A stretch of 23,877 nucleotides of DNA from an uncultured Pseudomonadota bacterium (GTDB lineage Bacteria; Pseudomonadota; Gammaproteobacteria; Burkholderiales; SCOH01), in NCBI GenBank assembly GCA_937863215.1, contig CALMFQ010000438.1, positions 1 through 23,877 on the forward strand, read 5' to 3'. Of this stretch, positions 8,816 to 15,492 are shown one piece after another. The stretch's first letter is position 1, and every line of letters starts with the position of its first letter. The notes beneath the pieces are model-generated. The model made no database searches, was not told where the DNA came from, and worked only from the letters and a program-made list of their open reading frames with translations. A program made the position numbers and the translations under genes.

Positions 8816-8839
8816 CTTGATTGGCTAACCAAGTTCAAG
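8816..8839 (+). other. hairpin between nuoI and nuoJ
   Basis: CTTGATTGG (8816-8824) pairs with CCAA-GT-TCAAG (8829-8839), a 9-bp stem with a 2-base bulge and a CTAA loop. It ends 11 bases before the nuoJ ATG, where no clear Shine-Dalgarno sequence is visible. No T-run follows, so it is not an intrinsic terminator. A role in mRNA processing or nuoJ translation is inference. Confidence 0.4.
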
Positions 8840-8850
8840 CCTGGATCATT

Positions 8851-9480
8851 ATGACTTTTCAATCGATTGTTTTTTACCTGCTGGCAGGCATTCTGCTGGC
8901 TTCGTCGCTGAGCGTGATCACCGCCAAGAATCCGGTGCATGCCGCGTTGTCGCTGGTTTTGGCGTTCTTTACCGCTTCCGGTCTGTGGGTGTTGCTGCAG
9001 GCTGAGTTCCTGGCGATCTCGCTGGTATTGATTTATGTCGGCGCAGTAATGGTGTTGTTCCTGTTCGTGGTAATGATGCTCGATATCAATTTCGAGAAGC
9101 TGCGCGAAGGCTTCTGGAAAAACCTGCCGTTTGCGGCAATCGTGGCCTTGCTGATGGCCGCCGAGCTCGGATTGTTGCTGACCAGTCGCCAGGCTGGCCT
9201 GAGTTCGATCAACGCGTTGCCGGTGGTGGCGGAGAACTATTCGAATACCAAGGAACTGGGCAAGCTGCTGTACACCGATTATGTCTATCCGTTCGAAATC
9301 GCGGCGATGATTCTGATGGTTGCGTTGGTTGCAGCGGTAGCGCTGACCATGCGCAAGCGCAAGGAAAGCAAGTACGTCGACCCGGCCGTGCAGGTCAAGG
9401 TTCGCCGCAATGATCGTATCCGCGTCGTCAGCATGGCTGCAGAGCAGCGTCGTGCCAGTGACGACTCGGCCTCCAGTTAA
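8851..9480 (+). CDS. nuoJ: NADH-quinone oxidoreductase subunit J
   Basis: Encodes 209 residues of the ND6-type membrane subunit. Five helices are visible at about residues 4-22, 28-47, 52-74, 88-108 and 143-165. The conserved segment FLAISLVLIYVGAVMVLFLFVVMML in the third helix contains the glycine that forms the pi-bulge in ND6 structures. I chose ATG at 8851 because it gives the family N-terminus MTFQSIVFYLLAGILL; a TTG at 8821 adds ten residues and lies within a hairpin. No strong ribosome site precedes either start. The C-terminal tail from about 165 is basic and then Ser-rich. Confidence 0.94.
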   Translation: MTFQSIVFYLLAGILLASSLSVITAKNPVHAALSLVLAFFTASGLWVLLQAEFLAISLVLIYVGAVMVLFLFVVMMLDINFEKLREGFWKNLPFAAIVALLMAAELGLLLTSRQAGLSSINALPVVAENYSNTKELGKLLYTDYVYPFEIAAMILMVALVAAVALTMRKRKESKYVDPAVQVKVRRNDRIRVVSMAAEQRRASDDSASS

Positions 9481-9513
9481 CGCAGTATCCGGATTTGTAC
9501 AGAGGACCGGCCC

Positions 9514-9819
9514 GTGCTTTCCCTGACCCATTATCTTGTCTTGGCTTCGATTCTTTTTGCCATCAGCGTGTTCGGGATTTTCCTGAACCGCAAGAATCTG
9601 ATCGTGCTGCTGATGGCTATCGAGTTGATGTTGCTCGCCGTCAATATGAACTTCATCGCGTTTTCCCAGTTTCTGGGCGATGCGTCCGGCCAGTTGTTCG
9701 TGTTCTTCATCCTGACGGTGGCCGCAGCGGAATCCGCAATCGGCCTGGCCATTCTGGTGGTGCTGTTCCGCAACCTGCGCACCATCAATGTTGAAGATAT
9801 CGATCAGCTCAAGGGTTGA
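9514..9819 (+). CDS. nuoK: NADH-quinone oxidoreductase subunit K
   Basis: Encodes 101 residues, the standard length of NuoK (ND4L). The start is GTG at 9514 with AGAGG at 9501-9505; it yields MLSLTHYLVLASILFAISVFGIF, the expected first helix. Three helices are visible. Two conserved membrane glutamates used in proton translocation are in MAIELMLLAVN and in TVAAAESAIGLAI. The frame remains intact to TGA at 9817-9819. A 68-base gap to nuoL is the largest gap inside the operon; it contains a 6-bp inverted repeat (ACTGCC 9829-9834, GGCAGT 9847-9852) that I consider weak. Confidence 0.96.
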   Translation: MLSLTHYLVLASILFAISVFGIFLNRKNLIVLLMAIELMLLAVNMNFIAFSQFLGDASGQLFVFFILTVAAAESAIGLAILVVLFRNLRTINVEDIDQLKG

Positions 9820-9887
9820 TGAATACTGACTGCCGGTACCTGTAGTGGCAGTGAAATGAATTCCGAGAAGAAAGCAGCGTTTAAATC

Positions 9888-11915
9888 ATGTCCGAAATGA
9901 AATCATTGTATTTGATGATTCCGCTGGCGCCGCTGGTGGGCGCCATTCTGGCCGGCCTGTTTGGCAAGGCCATCGGCCGCACCGGTGCCCATCTGGTAAC
10001 CATTCTGGGGGTGGCTGTTGCCTTTGCCGGTTCGGCGTATACGCTGCACAATCTTCTCGGCGGCGGCCAGGTGTTTAATGGCACTGTCTATACCTGGCTG
10101 ACGATCAACGGTATCGAATTCAATGTCGGCTTTCTGGTCGATAATCTCACCGCGATGATGATGTGTGTGGTGACGTTCGTCTCCCTGATGGTGCACGTCT
10201 ACACCATCGGCTACATGCATGAGGATCCGGGTTACCAGCGCTTCTTCTCGTACATTTCGCTGTTTACCTTCTCGATGCTCATGCTGGTGATGTCGAATAA
10301 CTTCGTACAGTTGTTCTTCGGCTGGGAGGCTGTGGGTCTGGTTTCATACCTGCTGATCGGTTTCTGGTACAAAAAGCCGACCGCGATTTTCGCCAATCTG
10401 AAGGCGTTTCTGGTCAACCGTGTCGGTGACTTCGGCTTCGTACTCGGCATCGGTCTGGTGTTCGCCTACGTTGGTTCGATGGATTACGCCGCTACCTTCC
10501 AGGCATTGCCGGCGCTGAAAGACCAGACCATCAGCCTGCTGCCAGGCGTGCAGTGGCCGCTGCTGGCTGTTACCGGCATTCTGCTGTTTGTTGGCGCAAT
10601 GGGTAAATCGGCACAATTCCCGCTGCATGTGTGGCTGCCGGATTCGATGGAAGGCCCGACGCCGATCTCTGCGCTGATTCACGCTGCAACCATGGTGACT
10701 GCCGGTATCTTCATGGTGGCTCGCATGTCGCCGCTGTTCGAGCTGTCGGATATCGCGCTGTCGTTCATTATAGTTGTCGGTTCGATTACCGCTCTGTTCA
10801 TGGGCTTCCTCGGCATCATCCAGAACGATATCAAACGTGTGGTAGCGTATTCGACACTGTCGCAACTGGGGTACATGACTGTGGCGCTGGGTGCATCTGC
10901 CTACTCGGTAGCGGTGTTCCACCTGATGACGCATGCGTTCTTCAAGGCTCTGCTGTTCCTTGGTGCCGGCTCGGTGATCATGGGGATGCACCACGATCAG
11001 GATATCCGCAACATGGGCGGTCTGCGCAAGTACATGCCGATTACCTGGATCACCTCGCTGGTCGGCTCACTGGCATTGATCGGCACACCGTTCCTGTCGG
11101 GCTTCTATTCCAAGGATTCGATTATCGAAGCGGTCAAGGCGTCGCATATTCCGGGTAGCGGTTTTGCCTACTTTGCCGTGATTGCCGGCGTATTCGTGAC
11201 GGCATTCTACTCGTTCCGCATGTATTTCCTGGTGTTCCACGGTGAAGAGCGTTTTGGCAAGGCACACGATCACCATGACGATCATCACGAGGATGAGGAA
11301 GATGCTCATCACCACGGCTTGGCTCCGGGCCAGAAGCCGCACGAGTCGCCGCTGGTAGTTACGCTGCCGCTGATTCTGCTGGCCATCCCGTCGCTGGTGA
11401 TCGGCGCTATCGCAATCGAGCCGATGCTGTTTGGCGAGTTCTTCAAGAACGTGATTTTCGTCGGTGAGCATCATCACGCGATGGCGGAATTGCATGAAGA
11501 ATTTCATGGTGCCAAAGCGATGGGCATGCATGCGATTTACAGTCTGCCGTTCTGGCTGGCGCTGGCCGGTGTGGTGGTGTCGTGGTTCTTCTACATGAAG
11601 CGCCCGGATATTCCGGCCGCAATCCAGAGCAAGTGCAAAGCCGTATACAAGTTGCTGGAAAACAAGTATTTCCTCGACGATATCTACTTCGCCACTTTTG
11701 CCAAGGGTTCGCGTGGTCTGGGTTACATGCTGTGGAAGGTCGGCGATGTGCTGCTGATCGATGGCCTGGTGGTCAACGGCCTGGCCAAGCTGGTTGGCGC
11801 TTTTGCCCGCTTGGTGCGCTTCCTGCAGTCTGGCTATGTCTACCATTACGCAGTCGCAATGATCGTAGGTCTGGCTTTGTTCATGCTGCTGTTCGGCAAA
11901 GGCTTGCTGGGTTGA
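9888..11915 (+). CDS. nuoL: NADH-quinone oxidoreductase subunit L (antiporter-like pump)
   Basis: Encodes 675 residues, somewhat longer than the 613 of Escherichia coli NuoL. It is the most distal proton-pumping subunit and carries the long lateral helix at its C-terminus. Key residues are present: Glu147 in FFGWEAVGLVSYLLIGFW, Lys240 in GAMGKSAQFPLHVWLPD, and Lys353 after HLMTHAFFKALLFLGAGSV. The extra length includes a His/Asp/Glu-rich loop, HDHHDDHHEDEEDAHHH, at residues 460-476 and a second His cluster at about 528-548. The start ATG 9888 is used; an in-frame ATG at 9897 is an alternative, and the nearest purine-rich site (GAGAAGAAAG) is rather far from both. Confidence 0.96.
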   Translation: MSEMKSLYLMIPLAPLVGAILAGLFGKAIGRTGAHLVTILGVAVAFAGSAYTLHNLLGGGQVFNGTVYTWLTINGIEFNVGFLVDNLTAMMMCVVTFVSLMVHVYTIGYMHEDPGYQRFFSYISLFTFSMLMLVMSNNFVQLFFGWEAVGLVSYLLIGFWYKKPTAIFANLKAFLVNRVGDFGFVLGIGLVFAYVGSMDYAATFQALPALKDQTISLLPGVQWPLLAVTGILLFVGAMGKSAQFPLHVWLPDSMEGPTPISALIHAATMVTAGIFMVARMSPLFELSDIALSFIIVVGSITALFMGFLGIIQNDIKRVVAYSTLSQLGYMTVALGASAYSVAVFHLMTHAFFKALLFLGAGSVIMGMHHDQDIRNMGGLRKYMPITWITSLVGSLALIGTPFLSGFYSKDSIIEAVKASHIPGSGFAYFAVIAGVFVTAFYSFRMYFLVFHGEERFGKAHDHHDDHHEDEEDAHHHGLAPGQKPHESPLVVTLPLILLAIPSLVIGAIAIEPMLFGEFFKNVIFVGEHHHAMAELHEEFHGAKAMGMHAIYSLPFWLALAGVVVSWFFYMKRPDIPAAIQSKCKAVYKLLENKYFLDDIYFATFAKGSRGLGYMLWKVGDVLLIDGLVVNGLAKLVGAFARLVRFLQSGYVYHYAVAMIVGLALFMLLFGKGLLG

Positions 11916-11965
11916 TCCGGCTGACTGTCACAATCGTTTGAAGAAGAAACAGAGATAGGGTTGGT

Positions 11966-13504
11966 ATGTTTGAACATTTGCTGAGTCTGGTCATCTGGAC
12001 GCCCATTCTGGCCGGTGTGCTGGTATTGGCGACCGGTAACGACGGCAATGCAGGTATGGCCCGTTGGGTGGCACTGATCGGTGCAATTGCCGGGCTGGCC
12101 GTGTCGCTGCCGCTGTACACACATTTCGAGCAGCTGCATGGCGGCATGCAGTTTGTCGAAAATCTGCCATGGATCAGCCGTTTCAATATCAATTACCACC
12201 TTGGTGTTGACGGTATTTCGATGCTGTTCATCGTGCTCAACAGCTTTACTACCTTGCTGGTGGTGATTGCCGGTTGGGAGGTGATCGAGAAGCGCGTGGC
12301 GCAATACATGGCGGCGTTCCTGATCATGTCCGGCCTGATCAACGGTACCTTTGCCGCGCTGGACGCGATCCTGTTCTACGTATTCTTCGAGGCGATGCTG
12401 ATCCCGATGTATCTGGTGATCGGCGTATGGGGTGGCCCGAATCGCGTTTATGCCGCGATCAAGTTCTTCCTCTATACCCTGATCGGCTCGCTGTTGATGC
12501 TGGTGGCGTTCATCTATCTGTATTATCGCTCGGCCGGCAGTTTCAACATTCTTGATTTCCACAATCTGCGTATTGCCGATTCGTGGTCCGGTGTCGTGCC
12601 ATTGCTTGGCTACAGCTTCACCATTCCGGTGCAGACCATGTTGTTCCTGGCGTTCTTCGCCGCCTTTGCGGTGAAAGTGCCGATGTGGCCGGTGCATACC
12701 TGGTTGCCGGATGCCCACGTGGAAGCGCCTACCGGCGGTTCGATGGTGCTGGCGGCTATTACGCTGAAGATTGGCGCCTACGGTTTTCTGCGCTTCTGTC
12801 TGCCGATCGCACCGGATGCCAGTGTGCAGCTGTCGGGTTTCATGGTGTTCCTGTCACTGGTTGCCGTGGTCTATATCGGCTTGGTTGCACTGGTTCAGGC
12901 CGACATGAAGAAGCTGGTGGCATATTCGTCAATCTCGCACATGGGCTTCGTTACTTTAGGGCTGTTCATGTTTGCCAAGGGGCAACTGACTACCGAAGGC
13001 GTTGAGGGTGCGCTGATCCAGATGGTTTCGCACGGTTTCGTGTCGGCGGCAATGTTTGCTTGTATCGGCGTGATGTATGACCGCATGCACAGCCGTCAGA
13101 TTGCCGATTACGGTGGTGTGGTCAATACCATGCCGAAGTTCGCCGCATTCATGCTGCTGTTCGCGATGGCCAATGCCGGCCTGCCGGCCACGTCCGGTTT
13201 CGTCGGTGAATTCCTGGTCATCATGGGTGCGGTCAAGGCCAATTTCTGGTATGCCTTCCTTGCTGCTACCACGCTTATTTTCGGTGCTGCGTACACCTTG
13301 TGGATGTACAAGCGGGTGATCTTCGGTGATGTGGCCAATGCCCATGTTGCGGAGCTGAAAGACATCAATGGCCGCGAATTCCTGCTGCTGGGCATTCTGG
13401 CGATTACCGTGCTGGGAATGGGTCTGTATCCGGAAATGTTCATTTCCAAGATGCACGCATCGGTCAACGACCTGATTGCCCACGTTGCCCGTACCAAGAT
13501 TTGA
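11966..13504 (+). CDS. nuoM: NADH-quinone oxidoreductase subunit M (antiporter-like pump)
   Basis: Encodes 512 residues with about 14 hydrophobic helices (ND4 type). Residues essential in Escherichia coli NuoM are conserved: Glu142 in FFEAMLIPMYL, Lys237 in AFAVKVPMWPVHTWLPDAH and Lys268 in AITLKIGAYGF. The segment LVAYSSISHMGFVTLG is the usual signature around the later channel helices. The gene is 50 bases after nuoL, with AGAGATAGGG upstream of the ATG. It is homologous to nuoL and nuoN, all derived from Mrp-type antiporter subunits. Confidence 0.97.
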   Translation: MFEHLLSLVIWTPILAGVLVLATGNDGNAGMARWVALIGAIAGLAVSLPLYTHFEQLHGGMQFVENLPWISRFNINYHLGVDGISMLFIVLNSFTTLLVVIAGWEVIEKRVAQYMAAFLIMSGLINGTFAALDAILFYVFFEAMLIPMYLVIGVWGGPNRVYAAIKFFLYTLIGSLLMLVAFIYLYYRSAGSFNILDFHNLRIADSWSGVVPLLGYSFTIPVQTMLFLAFFAAFAVKVPMWPVHTWLPDAHVEAPTGGSMVLAAITLKIGAYGFLRFCLPIAPDASVQLSGFMVFLSLVAVVYIGLVALVQADMKKLVAYSSISHMGFVTLGLFMFAKGQLTTEGVEGALIQMVSHGFVSAAMFACIGVMYDRMHSRQIADYGGVVNTMPKFAAFMLLFAMANAGLPATSGFVGEFLVIMGAVKANFWYAFLAATTLIFGAAYTLWMYKRVIFGDVANAHVAELKDINGREFLLLGILAITVLGMGLYPEMFISKMHASVNDLIAHVARTKI

Positions 13505-13553
13505 TTGGACGCTTTGCGTCGTTGAACAGAAGAATGATTAAGGCGTTAACACG

Positions 13554-15005
13554 ATGATTTTGACGAACATGAACCTCGGACCCGTATTGCCGGAGTTATT
13601 CCTGCTGGTTGCAGGGCTGGCGATCCTGATGCTTGATCTGGTTCTGGAAGAGAATCAGCGCGGTTTGCTGCACTGGTTTAGCGTGGCGACTCTGGCCGGC
13701 TGTGCGGCTCTGACGTTGCAGCCGAGCGCGGAACCGGTGTTCCTGTTCAACAATATGTTTGTCGGCGATGCGCTGAGTGGCGTGTTGAAGTTTGCCGCAT
13801 GTGCAGTTACGGCTGTTTCCCTGTGTTATTCGCGTAGCTATATCGCAGCACGCGGCATGTTCCGGGTCGAGTTTTACGCGCTTGCGCTGTTTGCCGTACT
13901 GGGCATGCTGGTGATGATTTCCGCCAATCACTTCATGGTGCTGTATCTGGGTCTGGAACTGATGTCGCTGTCAATTTACGCGATGGTAGCCCTGCAGCGC
14001 GATTCGACAAAATCGACCGAGGCAGCGCTGAAATATTTCGTTCTCGGTGCACTGGCATCGGGCATGCTGTTGTTCGGCATGTCGATGCTGTACGGTGCAA
14101 CCGGCAGCCTGAATATCGGCGTTGTAGCGCAGAAAATTGCCAGTGGTGGCGCCAATCCGGTGCTGAATTCGATTGGTGTGGTATTCGTGGTTGCCGGTCT
14201 GGCATTCAAACTGGGTGCGGTGCCATTCCATATGTGGGTACCGGACGTATATGAAGGCTCGCCGACTGCGGTTACCTTGTTCATCGGTTCGGCGCCGAAG
14301 CTTGCTGCATTTGCCTTCGTCATTCGCATGCTGGCCGTGGGCCTGGCAGGGCTGTCGGCTGATTGGCAGCAGATGCTGATCATCCTGGCGGTACTGTCGA
14401 TGGGTCTGGGCAACCTGACCGCGATCGCGCAGACCAATATCAAGCGCATGCTCGCTTACTCGGCCATTTCGCACATGGGTTTCATGCTGCTCGGCATCAT
14501 CGGTGCCAACGCCAACGGTTTTGCCTCCTCGATGTTCTACATCATCGCTTATGTGATCATGACTGCCGGCACTTTCGGCATCATCATGCTGCTGGCTGGC
14601 GAGCAGGGCGAAGCAGACGATTTCGATACATTCAGGGGCCTGAATCAGCGCAGTCCGTGGAAGGCATTCGTCATGCTGTTGCTGATGGCGTCGATGGCGG
14701 GTATTCCGGGGACAGTCGGCTTCCTGGCGAAACTGTCGGTGATTCAGGCGGTAGTGGATATCGGCCAGATCTGGCTGGCGGTGGTTAGCGTACTGTTCTC
14801 GCTGATTGGTGCTTTCTATTATCTGCGCGTGATCAAGCTGATGTACTTTGATGAGCCGGTGGCGAATATTGCCTTGCCCGGCGCTTCCGAGTCGCGTGCC
14901 CTGCTGTCGCTCAATGGCATTGCCATTCTGGCGCTGGGCATCCTGCCGCAGTCGTTGATGAATGTCTGCGTTGAAGCGATTCGCCATAGTCTGCATCTGG
15001 CGTGA
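13554..15005 (+). CDS. nuoN: NADH-quinone oxidoreductase subunit N (antiporter-like pump)
   Basis: Encodes 483 residues (ND2 type), the last core complex I gene. Conserved channel residues are Glu135 in YLGLELMSLSIYAMVA, Lys219 in GLAFKLGAVPFHMWVPDVYEG and Lys249 in GSAPKLAAFAF. The ATG at 13554 has AAGG at 13540-13543 at a good distance; an in-frame ATG at 13569 would shorten the protein by five residues. The stop TGA overlaps the GTG of the next small gene by three bases (TG A), so the two are probably translated together. Confidence 0.97.
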   Translation: MILTNMNLGPVLPELFLLVAGLAILMLDLVLEENQRGLLHWFSVATLAGCAALTLQPSAEPVFLFNNMFVGDALSGVLKFAACAVTAVSLCYSRSYIAARGMFRVEFYALALFAVLGMLVMISANHFMVLYLGLELMSLSIYAMVALQRDSTKSTEAALKYFVLGALASGMLLFGMSMLYGATGSLNIGVVAQKIASGGANPVLNSIGVVFVVAGLAFKLGAVPFHMWVPDVYEGSPTAVTLFIGSAPKLAAFAFVIRMLAVGLAGLSADWQQMLIILAVLSMGLGNLTAIAQTNIKRMLAYSAISHMGFMLLGIIGANANGFASSMFYIIAYVIMTAGTFGIIMLLAGEQGEADDFDTFRGLNQRSPWKAFVMLLLMASMAGIPGTVGFLAKLSVIQAVVDIGQIWLAVVSVLFSLIGAFYYLRVIKLMYFDEPVANIALPGASESRALLSLNGIAILALGILPQSLMNVCVEAIRHSLHLA

Positions 15006-15298
15006 TCCTGCATAAGGCAATGCTGCTGGCGGCAGCGCTGATTCTGGCAAATCTGCCGTTCGTGCTGCGGCCGACACTGGTGCGTGCTGCCGGCGGTACG
15101 GCGGATTTCGCAGTGCGTCTGCTGGAGTGGTTTTTGTGTCTGCTGCTGACCGGTGCGTTTGCGTGGCTGCTGGAAACCCGTAGCGCGCCGCTGCAACCGC
15201 AGCACTGGCAGTTTTTCGCCAGTGTTGTGTGCATGTATCTGGTGTTTGCTTTTCCCGGGTTTGTGTATCGATATTTGTGGCGTAAACCCGGCTTATGA
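15002..15298 (+). CDS. DUF2818-type small membrane protein linked to nuoN
   Basis: Encodes 98 residues from GTG at 15002, overlapping the nuoN stop; an ATG at 15020 is possible but its AAGG is too close to serve it. Three hydrophobic helices are visible at about residues 6-22, 36-57 and 70-92, with a basic C-terminus (YRYLWRKPGL). It lacks cysteine clusters and catalytic motifs. Length, helix layout and place match the DUF2818 family, which I recall as following nuoN in Betaproteobacteria; the function is unknown to me. The context suggests a complex I accessory, assembly or stability role, but that is inference. It probably belongs to the nuo transcript. Confidence 0.8.
   Translation: MILHKAMLLAAALILANLPFVLRPTLVRAAGGTADFAVRLLEWFLCLLLTGAFAWLLETRSAPLQPQHWQFFASVVCMYLVFAFPGFVYRYLWRKPGL
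15255..15291 (+). other. inverted repeat at the end of the nuo unit
   Basis: CCGGGTTT (15255-15262) and AAACCCGG (15284-15291) form an 8-bp stem with a 21-base loop within the last codons of the DUF2818 gene. No T-run follows. It could slow or help end nuo transcription before the tRNA-Val promoter, but it could also be chance. Confidence 0.25.
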
Positions 15299-15301
15299 TG
15301 T

Positions 15302-15330
15302 TTGCAATCACAATAGTTCTCGACTATAAT
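15302..15330 (+). promoter_or_regulatory. sigma-70-type promoter for tRNA-Val (and perhaps thrS)
   Basis: A perfect TATAAT at 15325-15330 is preceded at 17 bases by TTGCAA (15302-15307), a 4/6 match to the -35 consensus. The tRNA starts 12 bases downstream of the -10 box. It begins 3 bases after the stop of the DUF2818 gene. Confidence 0.8.
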
Positions 15331-15342
15331 TAGTCCCTCTTC

Positions 15343-15419
15343 AGGCGAATAGCTCAGTTGGTTAGAGCACCACCTTGACATGGTGGGGGTCGTTGGTTCG
15401 AATCCAATTTCGCCTACCA
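15343..15419 (+). tRNA. tRNA-Val (anticodon GAC)
   Basis: A 77-base tRNA with encoded CCA. Acceptor arms AGGCGAA/TTCGCCT pair, the D arm has AGCTCAGTTGGTTAGAGC, and the anticodon stem CCACC/GGTGG closes the loop TTGACAT with anticodon GAC, reading GUC and GUU. The T arm contains GGTTCGAATCC. It is driven by the promoter directly upstream. Confidence 0.98.
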
Positions 15420-15427
15420 GAATTCAT

Positions 15428-15460
15428 AAAGTCAGAAAACCCGGTTTTCTGACTTTTATT
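15428..15460 (+). terminator. inverted repeat after tRNA-Val, likely terminator or attenuator
   Basis: AAAGTCAGAAAA (15428-15439) and TTTTCTGACTTT (15445-15456) form a perfect 12-bp stem with loop CCCGG, followed by TATTATTT. The stem is AT-rich and the T tract interrupted, so termination is probably partial. It ends about 33 bases before the thrS start, and no separate thrS promoter is visible in between. Confidence 0.6.
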
Positions 15461-15492
15461 ATTTCCAGCGTCGGAATTTGAAAGGAAGAGTC

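Noticed and set aside
9829..9852. 6-bp inverted repeat between nuoK and nuoL
   Set aside because: Short stem with a 12-base loop and no T-run; expected by chance in a window this size.
13971..15311. 446-residue minus-strand open frame opposite nuoN and the DUF2818 gene
   Set aside because: Low-complexity His/Gln/Arg composition and complete overlap with conserved plus-strand genes mark it as a shadow.
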